Shown in pieces: positions 55,862 to 62,776 of a stretch of DNA of 64,000 nt. A model generated the notes under the pieces. It had not been told where the DNA came from. It did not search any database and was given only the letters and a program-made list of their open reading frames with translations. Each line of letters begins with the position of its first letter. Within the stretch, counting starts at the first letter, position 1. A program made the translations under genes and the position numbers. The DNA comes from UBA10649 sp963842725 (lineage in GTDB: Bacteria; Actinomycetota; Actinomycetes; S36-B12): positions 1,302,001-1,366,000 of the forward strand of contig CAWJHN010000004.1 in assembly GCA_963842725.1 (NCBI GenBank). The letters run 5' to 3'.

Positions 55862-56721
55862 GTCGCGAGCGCGGCCTGACGGGCCCGGTGCGCGGCGATC
55901 CAGTTGGCCCCCCACTCGTCATTGCCGTTCATCAGGTCGGCGGCGCGAACCGCCGAGACGATCTGCGGCGTCCGTGAGTCCATGATCGCGCTGGTGAGCC
56001 CGGCAGCCATCGCCATGGGCAGGAAGACGGAGTTGAGCGTGTGCCGGTCGGGCATGCCGAACGAGACGTTGGAGGCGCCCAGCGTGGTGTTGACGCCGAC
56101 GTGCTCCTTGATCAGGGAGATGGTCTCCAGGGTGCGGACCACCATCGACGAGTCCGCACCGATCGGCATGGCCAGCGGGTCGATGACGATGTCCTCGATG
56201 GGGATGCCGTACTTCGTGGTGGCGTACTCAACGATCCGCTGCGTGAGCTCGAGCCGGCGTCGGGGGTCCTCCGGGATCTCGAACTCGTCGTTCGGCAGGG
56301 CGATGATGGCGGCGCCGTACTTGCGGACCAGGGGCAGGATCAGGTCCATGCGCTCCTCCTCCGCCGTGATGGAGTTGACGAGCGCCTTGCCGTCGTACGC
56401 GGCCAGGCCCGCCTCCAGCGCCTCGACGACGGAGGAGTCGATGCACAGCGGCAGGTCGGTGAGCGACTGGATCAGCCGAACGGCCTGCGCCAGCACCACA
56501 GCCTCGTCGATGAGGGGAGCGCCCATGTTGACGTCGAGCATCGTCGCGCCACCCTCGACCTGGGCGATGACGTCGGCCTCGATCGCGGACAGGTCGCCCG
56601 CCCGGAGCTGCTCCTGGAACTTCTTGCGCCCGGTCGGGTTGATCCGCTCCCCGATGATGCAGAACGGCTGGTCGTGCCCGATCGTGATGGTCTTGGTCGC
56701 CGAACTAAGCACTGTGTGCAT
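55858..56721 (-). CDS. mtgA: Methyl-corrinoid:tetrahydrofolate methyltransferase (pterin-binding, MtgA/MtrH type)
   Basis: 287 residues from ATG 56721. A dihydropteroate-synthase-like TIM barrel begins CIIGERINPTGRKKF, followed by MLDVNMGAP, LCIDSSVVEALEAGL, KALVNSITAEEERMD and TTLGASNVSFGMPDR. These are hallmarks of enzymes that move methyl groups between a corrinoid protein and THF. In a betaine demethylation system it would make methyl-THF. The reverse direction (AcsE-like) is known in acetogens, but no CO dehydrogenase/acetyl-CoA synthase genes are present here. Overlaps metF upstream and the reactivase downstream. Confidence 0.88.
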   Translation of the reverse strand: MHTVLSSATKTITIGHDQPFCIIGERINPTGRKKFQEQLRAGDLSAIEADVIAQVEGGATMLDVNMGAPLIDEAVVLAQAVRLIQSLTDLPLCIDSSVVEALEAGLAAYDGKALVNSITAEEERMDLILPLVRKYGAAIIALPNDEFEIPEDPRRRLELTQRIVEYATTKYGIPIEDIVIDPLAMPIGADSSMVVRTLETISLIKEHVGVNTTLGASNVSFGMPDRHTLNSVFLPMAMAAGLTSAIMDSRTPQIVSAVRAADLMNGNDEWGANWIAAHRARQAALAT

Positions 56722-57640
56722 GCTGCTCCTCGAAGCGTGGGCCGATGGCAAGGTCTTCCGTGAGTCGACGAACGCTGTCGTCGTGACGGAAATCTGTGAT
56801 GTGCAGGCCGGCCACGCCGGGCAGGGACAACGCATGCGCCGCCAGCTCCCGGACGAGCCGGTAGGACTCCTCCTTGGGATCCTCGCTCGCGGAGACCCGT
56901 TCGATCGTGGCCGCAGGGACGCTGATGCCGGGCACGTGCTCGTCCATGAAGGTCAGCGCCCGGGCCGCCCGGGTCAGGCACACGGTGGGCAGGATCGCAG
57001 CCCGTTCGGCCACGCCGTTCGCTACGCAGGCGGCGACGAAGGCCTCGAGCTGCTCGGGCCGGTAGTGGATCTGGAGCTGCAGGAACCTGGCGCCCGCCTC
57101 GACCTTCTTCAGCGCTCGCTCAGCCCGGTAGTGAAGCGGAGGTGCGGTCGGATTCTCCACCGCGCCGACGAAGAGGTGTGGAGGCGCCTTCATCGACCGG
57201 CCGGACAGGTACATTCCGGTGCCCATGAGCGTCGCGACCCGCACCAGCTGAGGGCCGTCGAGGTCGTACACCCGGCGGGCCTCGGGCTCGTCGCCGGCCG
57301 TGACGTCGTCGCCGGTCAGTGCGCAGATGTTCTGGACGCCGAACATGGAGACGCCGACGATGTCGGCCTGGATCGCCAGCCGGTTCTTGTCGCGGCACAC
57401 GACCTGGAGGATCGGGTTGTAGCCGAGCTGCGTGAGCGCGATGGCCATCGCCGTGTTCGAGGCGTGCGCGTGGGCGGCCGGGTTGTCGGTGACGTTGATG
57501 GCGTCGACCCACGGAGCCAGCTTCTCAGCGGCGGCCCGGATGTCCTCGAGAGTCCCGCCGTCGAAGGACGGGAACTCCGCGGTCACGACCTGGCGCTCGC
57601 GCGTCGTGCAGAGTCTCTCGAACTCGTTGAGCGTGCTCAT
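56705..57640 (-). CDS. metF: Methylenetetrahydrofolate reductase
   Basis: 311 residues from ATG 57638-57640. The flavin TIM-barrel MetF family shows as VVTAEFPSFDGGTLEDIRAAAEKL, INVTDNPAAHAHASNTAMA, NICALTGDD and a C-terminal GVAGLHITDF. It is encoded between the MetV-like gene and mtgA, overlapping both. Here it would be expected to oxidise methyl-THF to methylene-THF, the reverse of its biosynthetic role. A separate metF for methionine synthesis may exist elsewhere in the genome. Confidence 0.9.
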   Translation of the reverse strand: MSTLNEFERLCTTRERQVVTAEFPSFDGGTLEDIRAAAEKLAPWVDAINVTDNPAAHAHASNTAMAIALTQLGYNPILQVVCRDKNRLAIQADIVGVSMFGVQNICALTGDDVTAGDEPEARRVYDLDGPQLVRVATLMGTGMYLSGRSMKAPPHLFVGAVENPTAPPLHYRAERALKKVEAGARFLQLQIHYRPEQLEAFVAACVANGVAERAAILPTVCLTRAARALTFMDEHVPGISVPAATIERVSASEDPKEESYRLVRELAAHALSLPGVAGLHITDFRHDDSVRRLTEDLAIGPRFEEQHAHSA

Positions 57641-58011
57641 CCCTCGTCCGCCGCCCAGCCGGGAGGGGTGCGCCGGTCGCGACCGTTGAGCAGGTTCAGC
57701 CAGGACGACTGGCCCTTGAGCGCATTGTCTACCGGCGGCCGCATGTGGTTGAACTCGGCGCGCCACGAGCGGGGCAGCAGCGGCATCGTGCGGGAGCGGT
57801 CCTCGGCCTTCACCCACACGCAGCGCATCTCGGGCTTGACCTCGCAGTGGCCGTCGGGACGCACCCCGCCGCAGGGACCGTTGCGGAGCGTCTTGGGGCA
57901 CGTCATGGGGCAGGTCATGCCGGTGGAGTGCAGCACGCACTGACCGCACATGCGGCAGTCCCAGATGGGCTTCTTAATGCCGTGCTCGAGCAGCGGCAGC
58001 AGGCCGGCCAT
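57637..58011 (-). CDS. MetV-like protein (methylene-THF reductase C-terminal family)
   Basis: 124 residues from ATG 58009-58011. Eight cysteines fall in the first 64 residues (C19, C22, C25, C34, C38, C47, C56, C64), in DCRMCGQCVLHSTGMTCPMTCPK, NGPCGGV and GHCEV. This matches the PF12225-type domain that is MetV in acetogens, a cluster- or zinc-binding partner of MetF. The C-terminal half is basic. Its presence beside metF suggests a MetF-MetV complex with an electron partner other than free NADH. It overlaps metF by four bases and follows the corrinoid gene by five. Confidence 0.85.
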   Translation of the reverse strand: MAGLLPLLEHGIKKPIWDCRMCGQCVLHSTGMTCPMTCPKTLRNGPCGGVRPDGHCEVKPEMRCVWVKAEDRSRTMPLLPRSWRAEFNHMRPPVDNALKGQSSWLNLLNGRDRRTPPGWAADEG

Positions 58012-58016
58012 CAGGG

Positions 58017-58682
58017 CTACGCGTTCACCGAGGCGCGCTTCTTGGCGATCAGGTCCTTGGCGCGGCGAACCGCTGTGGCGGCATCGGCGGCGTACCCGTC
58101 CGCGCCGCACACGTCCGCGTACTCCTGCGTCACCGGGGCACCCCCGACCATGATGATCACCTGGTCGCGCAGCCCGGCCTTCTCGATGGCGTTGATGTTG
58201 GCCTTGAACATCGGCATCGTCGTGGTGAGGAACGCAGACATGCCCACGATGTCGGGCTTGTGCTCCTCGATCGCGGCGATGAACTTCTCCGGCGGCGCCT
58301 GCACGCCGATGTCGATGACCTGGAACCCCGCGCCCTCGAGCATGATGTTGACGAGGTTCTTGCCGATGTCGTGCACGTCGCCCTTGACGGTCCCCATCAC
58401 GAAGGTGCCGACGGTCTCGGCCCCCGTCTGCGCGAGGAGGGGCCGCAGGATGTCGAGCGCGCCCGACATGGCCTTGCCGGCGATCAGCATCTCAGGCACG
58501 AAGTAGTCGCCGCGCTCGAATCGGGCGCCCACCTCCTCCAGGGACGGGATGAGCGCCTCGAACAGGATCCGGTCGGGGCTCATGCCCATGTCCAGGCCCT
58601 GTCGGGTGAGGTCGAGCACGGCCGGTGCGTTTCCGACCATGGTCTCGTCGTACAGGCCCTTGAGGATCTCGTCGGGTGTCAT
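58017..58682 (-). CDS. mtgC: Methyltransferase cognate corrinoid protein (MtgC/MtbC type)
   Basis: 221 residues from ATG 58680-58682. N-terminal helical cap (residues 1-90, MTPDEILKGLYDETMVGNAPAVLDLTRQGLD) and C-terminal B12-binding Rossmann domain with GDVHDIGKNL, in which His104 is the lower cobalt ligand, plus GMSAFLTTTMP and IIMVGGAPVTQEYADVCGADGY. It carries the methyl group between the MttB-family enzyme and MtgA. The ATG overlaps the iclR stop, so iclR is the first gene of this operon. Confidence 0.93.
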   Translation of the reverse strand: MTPDEILKGLYDETMVGNAPAVLDLTRQGLDMGMSPDRILFEALIPSLEEVGARFERGDYFVPEMLIAGKAMSGALDILRPLLAQTGAETVGTFVMGTVKGDVHDIGKNLVNIMLEGAGFQVIDIGVQAPPEKFIAAIEEHKPDIVGMSAFLTTTMPMFKANINAIEKAGLRDQVIIMVGGAPVTQEYADVCGADGYAADAATAVRRAKDLIAKKRASVNA

Positions 58683-59452
58683 GCCGCTCCTGCCTTCCGC
58701 CGCTTGTGCACTGGGTAGCCGAGTTGTCGTGAGAGCTTTCCGGCCTCGGCGACGAGCAGGCCGCCGAGTTCGGGAAAGCGTTCCGTGCCGATGCGCATGG
58801 TCGGCCCTGAGATGGACAAGGCCGCGACGACCGATCCGTCGGACGCCCGGACCGGTGCCGCGAGCGCCACCAGCCCTGGTTCGAGCTCCGAGTCCGCCAC
58901 TGCCCATCCGACCCGGCGCACCGTGGCGAGCTCGGCCTCGAGACGCGAGCGGCTGCCGATCGTCCGGCTGGTCCGGCGGGAGAGCCGCCCCTCCGGGAGG
59001 GATGCGCCGTGCGCGAGGAACACCTTGCCCAGGGCGGAGCAGTGCAGCGGCACGCGCAGGCCGACCCAGTTCACGTTGCCGATGAGGTAGGTGGAGTCGA
59101 CCTGGGAGATCTGCTCGACCTCGTGGCCGACCATGACCGCGAGGTTGATGGTCTCGCCGGTCGCCTCGCTGAGGACCTGCAGATGCGGAGCGGCGAGCGC
59201 TATCAGCTCGTCGTAGGGGCGATCCGAGTGCGCGAACCGGGTCAATACGGATCCGGGGCGCAGGACGCCGTCATCCGCCCGGGCCACCAGTCCGTTGGCC
59301 TCCAGGCTGGACAGCATCCGGGAGAGGGTGCTCTTCGCCAGGCCGCTCTGACGCTGCAGGTCGGTGAAGGTCAGAGGGGCAGGGGACTCGAGGACGGCGA
59401 CGAGCAGCGCGGCAGCGCGATCGACCGCCTGCGTGCCTGCTGACGAGCCCAT
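58679..59452 (-). CDS. IclR-family transcriptional regulator
   Basis: 257 residues from ATG 59450-59452 behind gaggggaagg. N-terminal winged helix (about 6-65, AVDRAAALLVAVLESPAPLTFTDLQRQSGLAKSTLSRMLSSLEANGLV) and C-terminal IclR effector domain with RVPLHCSALGKVFLAHG and VALAAPVRASDGSVVAALSISGPT. It is divergent from mtgB-betA-betB and leads the corrinoid operon, so one regulator can serve both arms. Likely effectors are choline, betaine or a derivative; this is inference from context. Confidence 0.92.
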   Translation of the reverse strand: MGSSAGTQAVDRAAALLVAVLESPAPLTFTDLQRQSGLAKSTLSRMLSSLEANGLVARADDGVLRPGSVLTRFAHSDRPYDELIALAAPHLQVLSEATGETINLAVMVGHEVEQISQVDSTYLIGNVNWVGLRVPLHCSALGKVFLAHGASLPEGRLSRRTSRTIGSRSRLEAELATVRRVGWAVADSELEPGLVALAAPVRASDGSVVAALSISGPTMRIGTERFPELGGLLVAEAGKLSRQLGYPVHKRRKAGAA

Positions 59453-59524
59453 GCCTTCCCCTCCCGGTGCCGGTCCCACGACTCTTGACATGTGCTGGCG
59501 ACCCCCACAAGATAGCGGAGATCA

Positions 59525-59550
59525 GTTCCGCATTATGGAACAATAGTTCC
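59525..59550. promoter_or_regulatory. Overlapping dyads, candidate IclR operator
   Basis: gttcc-gcattat-ggaac (59525-59541) and ggaac-aata-gttcc (59537-59550) share their central ggaac half-site. They lie between the divergent iclR and mtgB starts. IclR-family sites often have the form TTCC-N-GGAA, so this is the best operator candidate. No cobalamin riboswitch-like structure is evident in the 175-base gap. Confidence 0.6.
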
Positions 59551-59627
59551 ACGGGCGAGTGTAGGATCACGAAACACGCCCGGTCAACAATGTCGGCGAA
59601 GGCCGACCCACACGCGAAGGATCGCCT

Positions 59628-61067
59628 GTGTTCGTCAACAAGATGCCGCGGTACGAGATCCTCTCCGAGCAGGCCATGGAGACCCTTGACGGCGGGTGGA
59701 AGCGGATCCTGACCGAGATCGGGATCGAGTTCATGAAGCCCGAGGCCCTCGAGCTGTTCCGGCAGGCCGGTCAGAAGGTCGTCGACGAGAAGGTGTTCCT
59801 CGATCCGGACTTCGTCCTCGAGCAGGTGGCGAAGGCGCCGCGCGAGTTCGACCTGCAGGCCCGAAACCACGCCAACGATGTCCACATCGGCGGCGACCAC
59901 ATGGTCTTCTCGAGTGTCTACGGCTCGCCCTTCGTCCGCGAGGGCGACGTGCGCCGCGACGGCACCCTCGAGGACTTCCGCAATTTCTGCAAGCTCGCGC
60001 AGTCGTTCTCGGCGATGGACAGCGTCGGCGGCGTCGTCGTCGAGCCCAACGACGCCCCACTGGACTCGCGCCACCTCGACATGGTCTCGAGCGCGCTGAT
60101 CTACACCGACAAGATCATCATGGGCAACGTCGTCAGCGCCCAGAACGCGCTCGACACCATTGCGATGGGCGAGATGGTCTTCGGCGGCCGGGAGGCCATC
60201 GAGGAGACCCCGTTCTGCATCTCGCTGGTGAACTGCAACTCTCCGCTGCGCTGGGACGACCGCATGCTGGACGCGCAGTTCGAGTACACGAAGGCAAACC
60301 AGCCGGTCATCATGACGCCGTTCCTGCTCATGGGCGCGATGTCGCCCGTCACGATCCCTGCTGCGCTCGCCCAGCAGATCGCCGAGTCGCTGTCCGGCAT
60401 CGCGCTCTCGCAGCTGATCCGCCCGGGCGCACCGGTCGTGTTCGGCTCCTTCCTGTCGAACATCAACATGCAGTCGGGCTCTCCTCAGTTCGGCACGCCG
60501 GAGTCGGCCATCGGACTGCTGTGCACGGGGCAGATCGCCAGGCGCTTCGGGCTGCCGTTCCGCACCGGCGGCGGGCTGAACTCGTCGCAGACGCCCGACG
60601 CGCAGGCCGGCTACGAGGCGCTCATGACGATGCTGCCCACCTTCCTCGCCGGAACCAACTTCGTGATGCACACCGCCGGCTGGCTGGAGGGCGGGCTGGT
60701 CTCCAGCTTCGAGAAGTACGTCATCGACGTGCAGATCCTCGAGTCGCTCCAGGCGGAGTTCACCCCCCTGGAGATCAACGAGGACACGCTCGCCTTCGGT
60801 GCGCACGAGGAGGTGGGCCACGGAGGGCACTTCCTCGGTGCCGCGCACACGATGGAGCGGTTCCGCGAGTGCTTCTACCGTCCGTTCCTGTCGAGCTCCG
60901 ACAACTACGAGCGCTGGACTCGCCTGGGCGCCCAGGACACTGCGGCCCGCGCCGGTGACATCTATCGCAAGAAGATAGAGGAGTACACGCTTCCGGAGAT
61001 GGATCCCGACCTTCGCCACGAGCTGGAGGCCTTCGTCACCCGCCGCCGCACCGAACTGGGCGACTGA
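59628..61067 (+). CDS. mtgB: MttB-superfamily methyltransferase, non-pyrrolysine (MtgB type)
   Basis: 479 residues from GTG 59628. The trimethylamine/glycine-betaine methyltransferase fold shows as EQAMETLDGGWKRILTEIGIEF, SVYGSPFVREGDVRRDGTLEDF, SGSPQFGTPESAIG and VMHTAGWLEGGLVSSFEKYV. No in-frame TAG interrupts it, so unlike MttB it needs no pyrrolysine. Characterised relatives without pyrrolysine demethylate glycine betaine (MtgB), proline betaine or carnitine. Choline and betaine aldehyde dehydrogenase genes follow directly, which favours glycine betaine. It would pass the methyl group to the corrinoid protein encoded across the intergenic region. Confidence 0.88.
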   Translation: MFVNKMPRYEILSEQAMETLDGGWKRILTEIGIEFMKPEALELFRQAGQKVVDEKVFLDPDFVLEQVAKAPREFDLQARNHANDVHIGGDHMVFSSVYGSPFVREGDVRRDGTLEDFRNFCKLAQSFSAMDSVGGVVVEPNDAPLDSRHLDMVSSALIYTDKIIMGNVVSAQNALDTIAMGEMVFGGREAIEETPFCISLVNCNSPLRWDDRMLDAQFEYTKANQPVIMTPFLLMGAMSPVTIPAALAQQIAESLSGIALSQLIRPGAPVVFGSFLSNINMQSGSPQFGTPESAIGLLCTGQIARRFGLPFRTGGGLNSSQTPDAQAGYEALMTMLPTFLAGTNFVMHTAGWLEGGLVSSFEKYVIDVQILESLQAEFTPLEINEDTLAFGAHEEVGHGGHFLGAAHTMERFRECFYRPFLSSSDNYERWTRLGAQDTAARAGDIYRKKIEEYTLPEMDPDLRHELEAFVTRRRTELGD

Positions 61068-61068
61068 C

Positions 61069-62742
61069 ATGGCGAAGACGTACGACTACGTAATCGTCGG
61101 CGGCGGCTCGGCAGGCAGCGCCCTGGCCAACAGGCTCTCCGCGGATCCCGGAACGTCGGTCCTCGTGCTCGAGGCGGGTCGTCCGGACAGCTGGTGGGAC
61201 GTGTACATCCACATGCCCGCCGCCCTCACCTTCCCCATCGGCAACCCGCACTACGACTGGATGTACTCCACCGAGCCGGAGCCGTACATGAACGGGCGAC
61301 GGGTGTCCGCGGGCCGCGGCAAGATCCTCGGCGGCTCGAGCAGCATCAACGGGATGATCTTCCAGCGCGGCAACCCGCTCGACTACGAGCGCTGGGCAGC
61401 CGATCCGGGCATGGAGACCTGGGACTACGCGCACTGCCTGCCCTACTTCAAGCGCATGGAGACGTGCCTGGCGGGTGCGGACGAGTTCCGCGGCGGGTCG
61501 GGCCCCCTCGTGCTCGAGCGCGGACCGGTCGAGAACCCGCTGTTCGGGGCCTTCTTCGATGCAGTGCAGCAGGCCGGGTACCCGATCACCAAGGACGTCA
61601 ACGGGTATCGGCAGGAGGGCTTCGCCGCCTTCGACCGCAACGTCCGCAACGGGCATCGACAGTCGGCGTCCGCCGCCTACCTGCATCCGGTCATGGATCG
61701 CCCCAACCTCACCGTGCTGACCCGGGCTCAGGTCACGCGCGTCCTCATGGACGGCACTCGGGCGACCGGCGTCGAGGTGCTCGATCGCAAGGGACGCACT
61801 CGCAAGGTGAGCGCCGGCGAGGTGATCCTGTGCGGGGGAGCGTTCAACTCCCCGCAACTGCTTCAACTGTCGGGAATCGGCGACGCAGAGCACCTGAAGA
61901 GCGTCGGCGTGCAGCCGGTCCATCACCTGCCGGGCGTCGGCGAGCACCTGCAGGACCATCTCGAGGTGTACGTGCAGCACGAGTGCAAGCAGCCGGTCTC
62001 GCTCAATCCCAACCTGAAGATGTGGCGCAGGCCGATCATCGGCGCCCAGTGGCTGTTCCTGCGCAGCGGTCCCGGCGCCTCGAACCACTTCGAGGGGGGC
62101 GGATTCACCCGCAGCAACGACGAGGTCGACTACCCGAACCTGATGTTCCACTTCCTGCCGATCGCCGTTCGGTACGACGGCACCGCCCCGGCGGGCGGCC
62201 ACGGCTACCAGGTGCACATCGGTCCCATGTACTCCGATGCCCGCGGCTCGGTCCGGATCAGCAGCGCCGATCCGACGGCGCCCCCGTCGATCCTGTTCAA
62301 CTACCTGTCGACGGACCAGGATCGGCGCGAGTGGGTCGAGGCGATCCGCGTGGCCCGCGACATCCTCGCGCAGCCGGCGTTCGACGAGTACAGCTCCGGC
62401 GAGATCTCTCCCGGCCCGCAGGTCCAGTCGGACGAGGACATCCTCGAATGGGTTCGGCACGACGGGGAGACCGCGTACCACCCGTCCTGCACCTGTCGCA
62501 TGGGCACGGACGAGATGTCCGTCATCGATCCCCTCACGATGCGCGTGCACGGCACCGAGGGTCTCCGCGTGGTCGATGCGTCCGTTATGCCCTACATCAC
62601 CAATGCGAATCTGTACGCGCCCACCATGATGATCGCCGAGAAGGCGGCCGACATCATCATTGGTGGCGATTCGCTGCCGCCCGAGCAGGTTTCGTTCTAT
62701 CGTCACCGTGACCACCACCCGGTCGCCGAGGTCCAGCGATGA
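61069..62742 (+). CDS. betA: GMC-family choline dehydrogenase
   Basis: 557 residues, the usual BetA length. The FAD-binding motif DYVIVGGGSAGSALANRLS is at the N-terminus, followed by GRGKILGGSSSINGMIFQRG (GMC signature 1), GAFNSPQLLQLSGIG (signature 2) and the catalytic histidine in AYHPSCTCRMG near residue 470. It oxidises choline to betaine aldehyde. It begins one base after the mtgB stop. Other GMC alcohol oxidases share these motifs, but the neighbouring betaine aldehyde dehydrogenase supports choline. Confidence 0.88.
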   Translation: MAKTYDYVIVGGGSAGSALANRLSADPGTSVLVLEAGRPDSWWDVYIHMPAALTFPIGNPHYDWMYSTEPEPYMNGRRVSAGRGKILGGSSSINGMIFQRGNPLDYERWAADPGMETWDYAHCLPYFKRMETCLAGADEFRGGSGPLVLERGPVENPLFGAFFDAVQQAGYPITKDVNGYRQEGFAAFDRNVRNGHRQSASAAYLHPVMDRPNLTVLTRAQVTRVLMDGTRATGVEVLDRKGRTRKVSAGEVILCGGAFNSPQLLQLSGIGDAEHLKSVGVQPVHHLPGVGEHLQDHLEVYVQHECKQPVSLNPNLKMWRRPIIGAQWLFLRSGPGASNHFEGGGFTRSNDEVDYPNLMFHFLPIAVRYDGTAPAGGHGYQVHIGPMYSDARGSVRISSADPTAPPSILFNYLSTDQDRREWVEAIRVARDILAQPAFDEYSSGEISPGPQVQSDEDILEWVRHDGETAYHPSCTCRMGTDEMSVIDPLTMRVHGTEGLRVVDASVMPYITNANLYAPTMMIAEKAADIIIGGDSLPPEQVSFYRHRDHHPVAEVQR

Positions 62743-62776
62743 CACCTCCCAACCGGCACTGAGCGAGGGACGAGCG

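Noticed and set aside
53253..55879. Long rightward open frames across the reactivase and DUF1638 genes
   Set aside because: They are antisense shadows typical of high-GC DNA, with no recognisable motifs; the leftward frames carry clear domains.
56705..58682. Reductive acetyl-CoA (acetogenic) pathway
   Set aside because: MetF, MetV, MtgA and the corrinoid protein resemble its methyl branch, but no CO dehydrogenase/acetyl-CoA synthase or large corrinoid iron-sulfur protein subunit is present; choline and betaine genes give a better context.
59453..59627. Cobalamin riboswitch upstream of the corrinoid genes
   Set aside because: The gap is only 175 bases, is shared by two divergent promoters, and I could not find a B12-box-like conserved core.
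59628..61067. Pyrrolysine-dependent trimethylamine methyltransferase (MttB)
   Set aside because: The frame contains no TAG; homology runs unbroken from start to end, and no pyl genes are present in the window.
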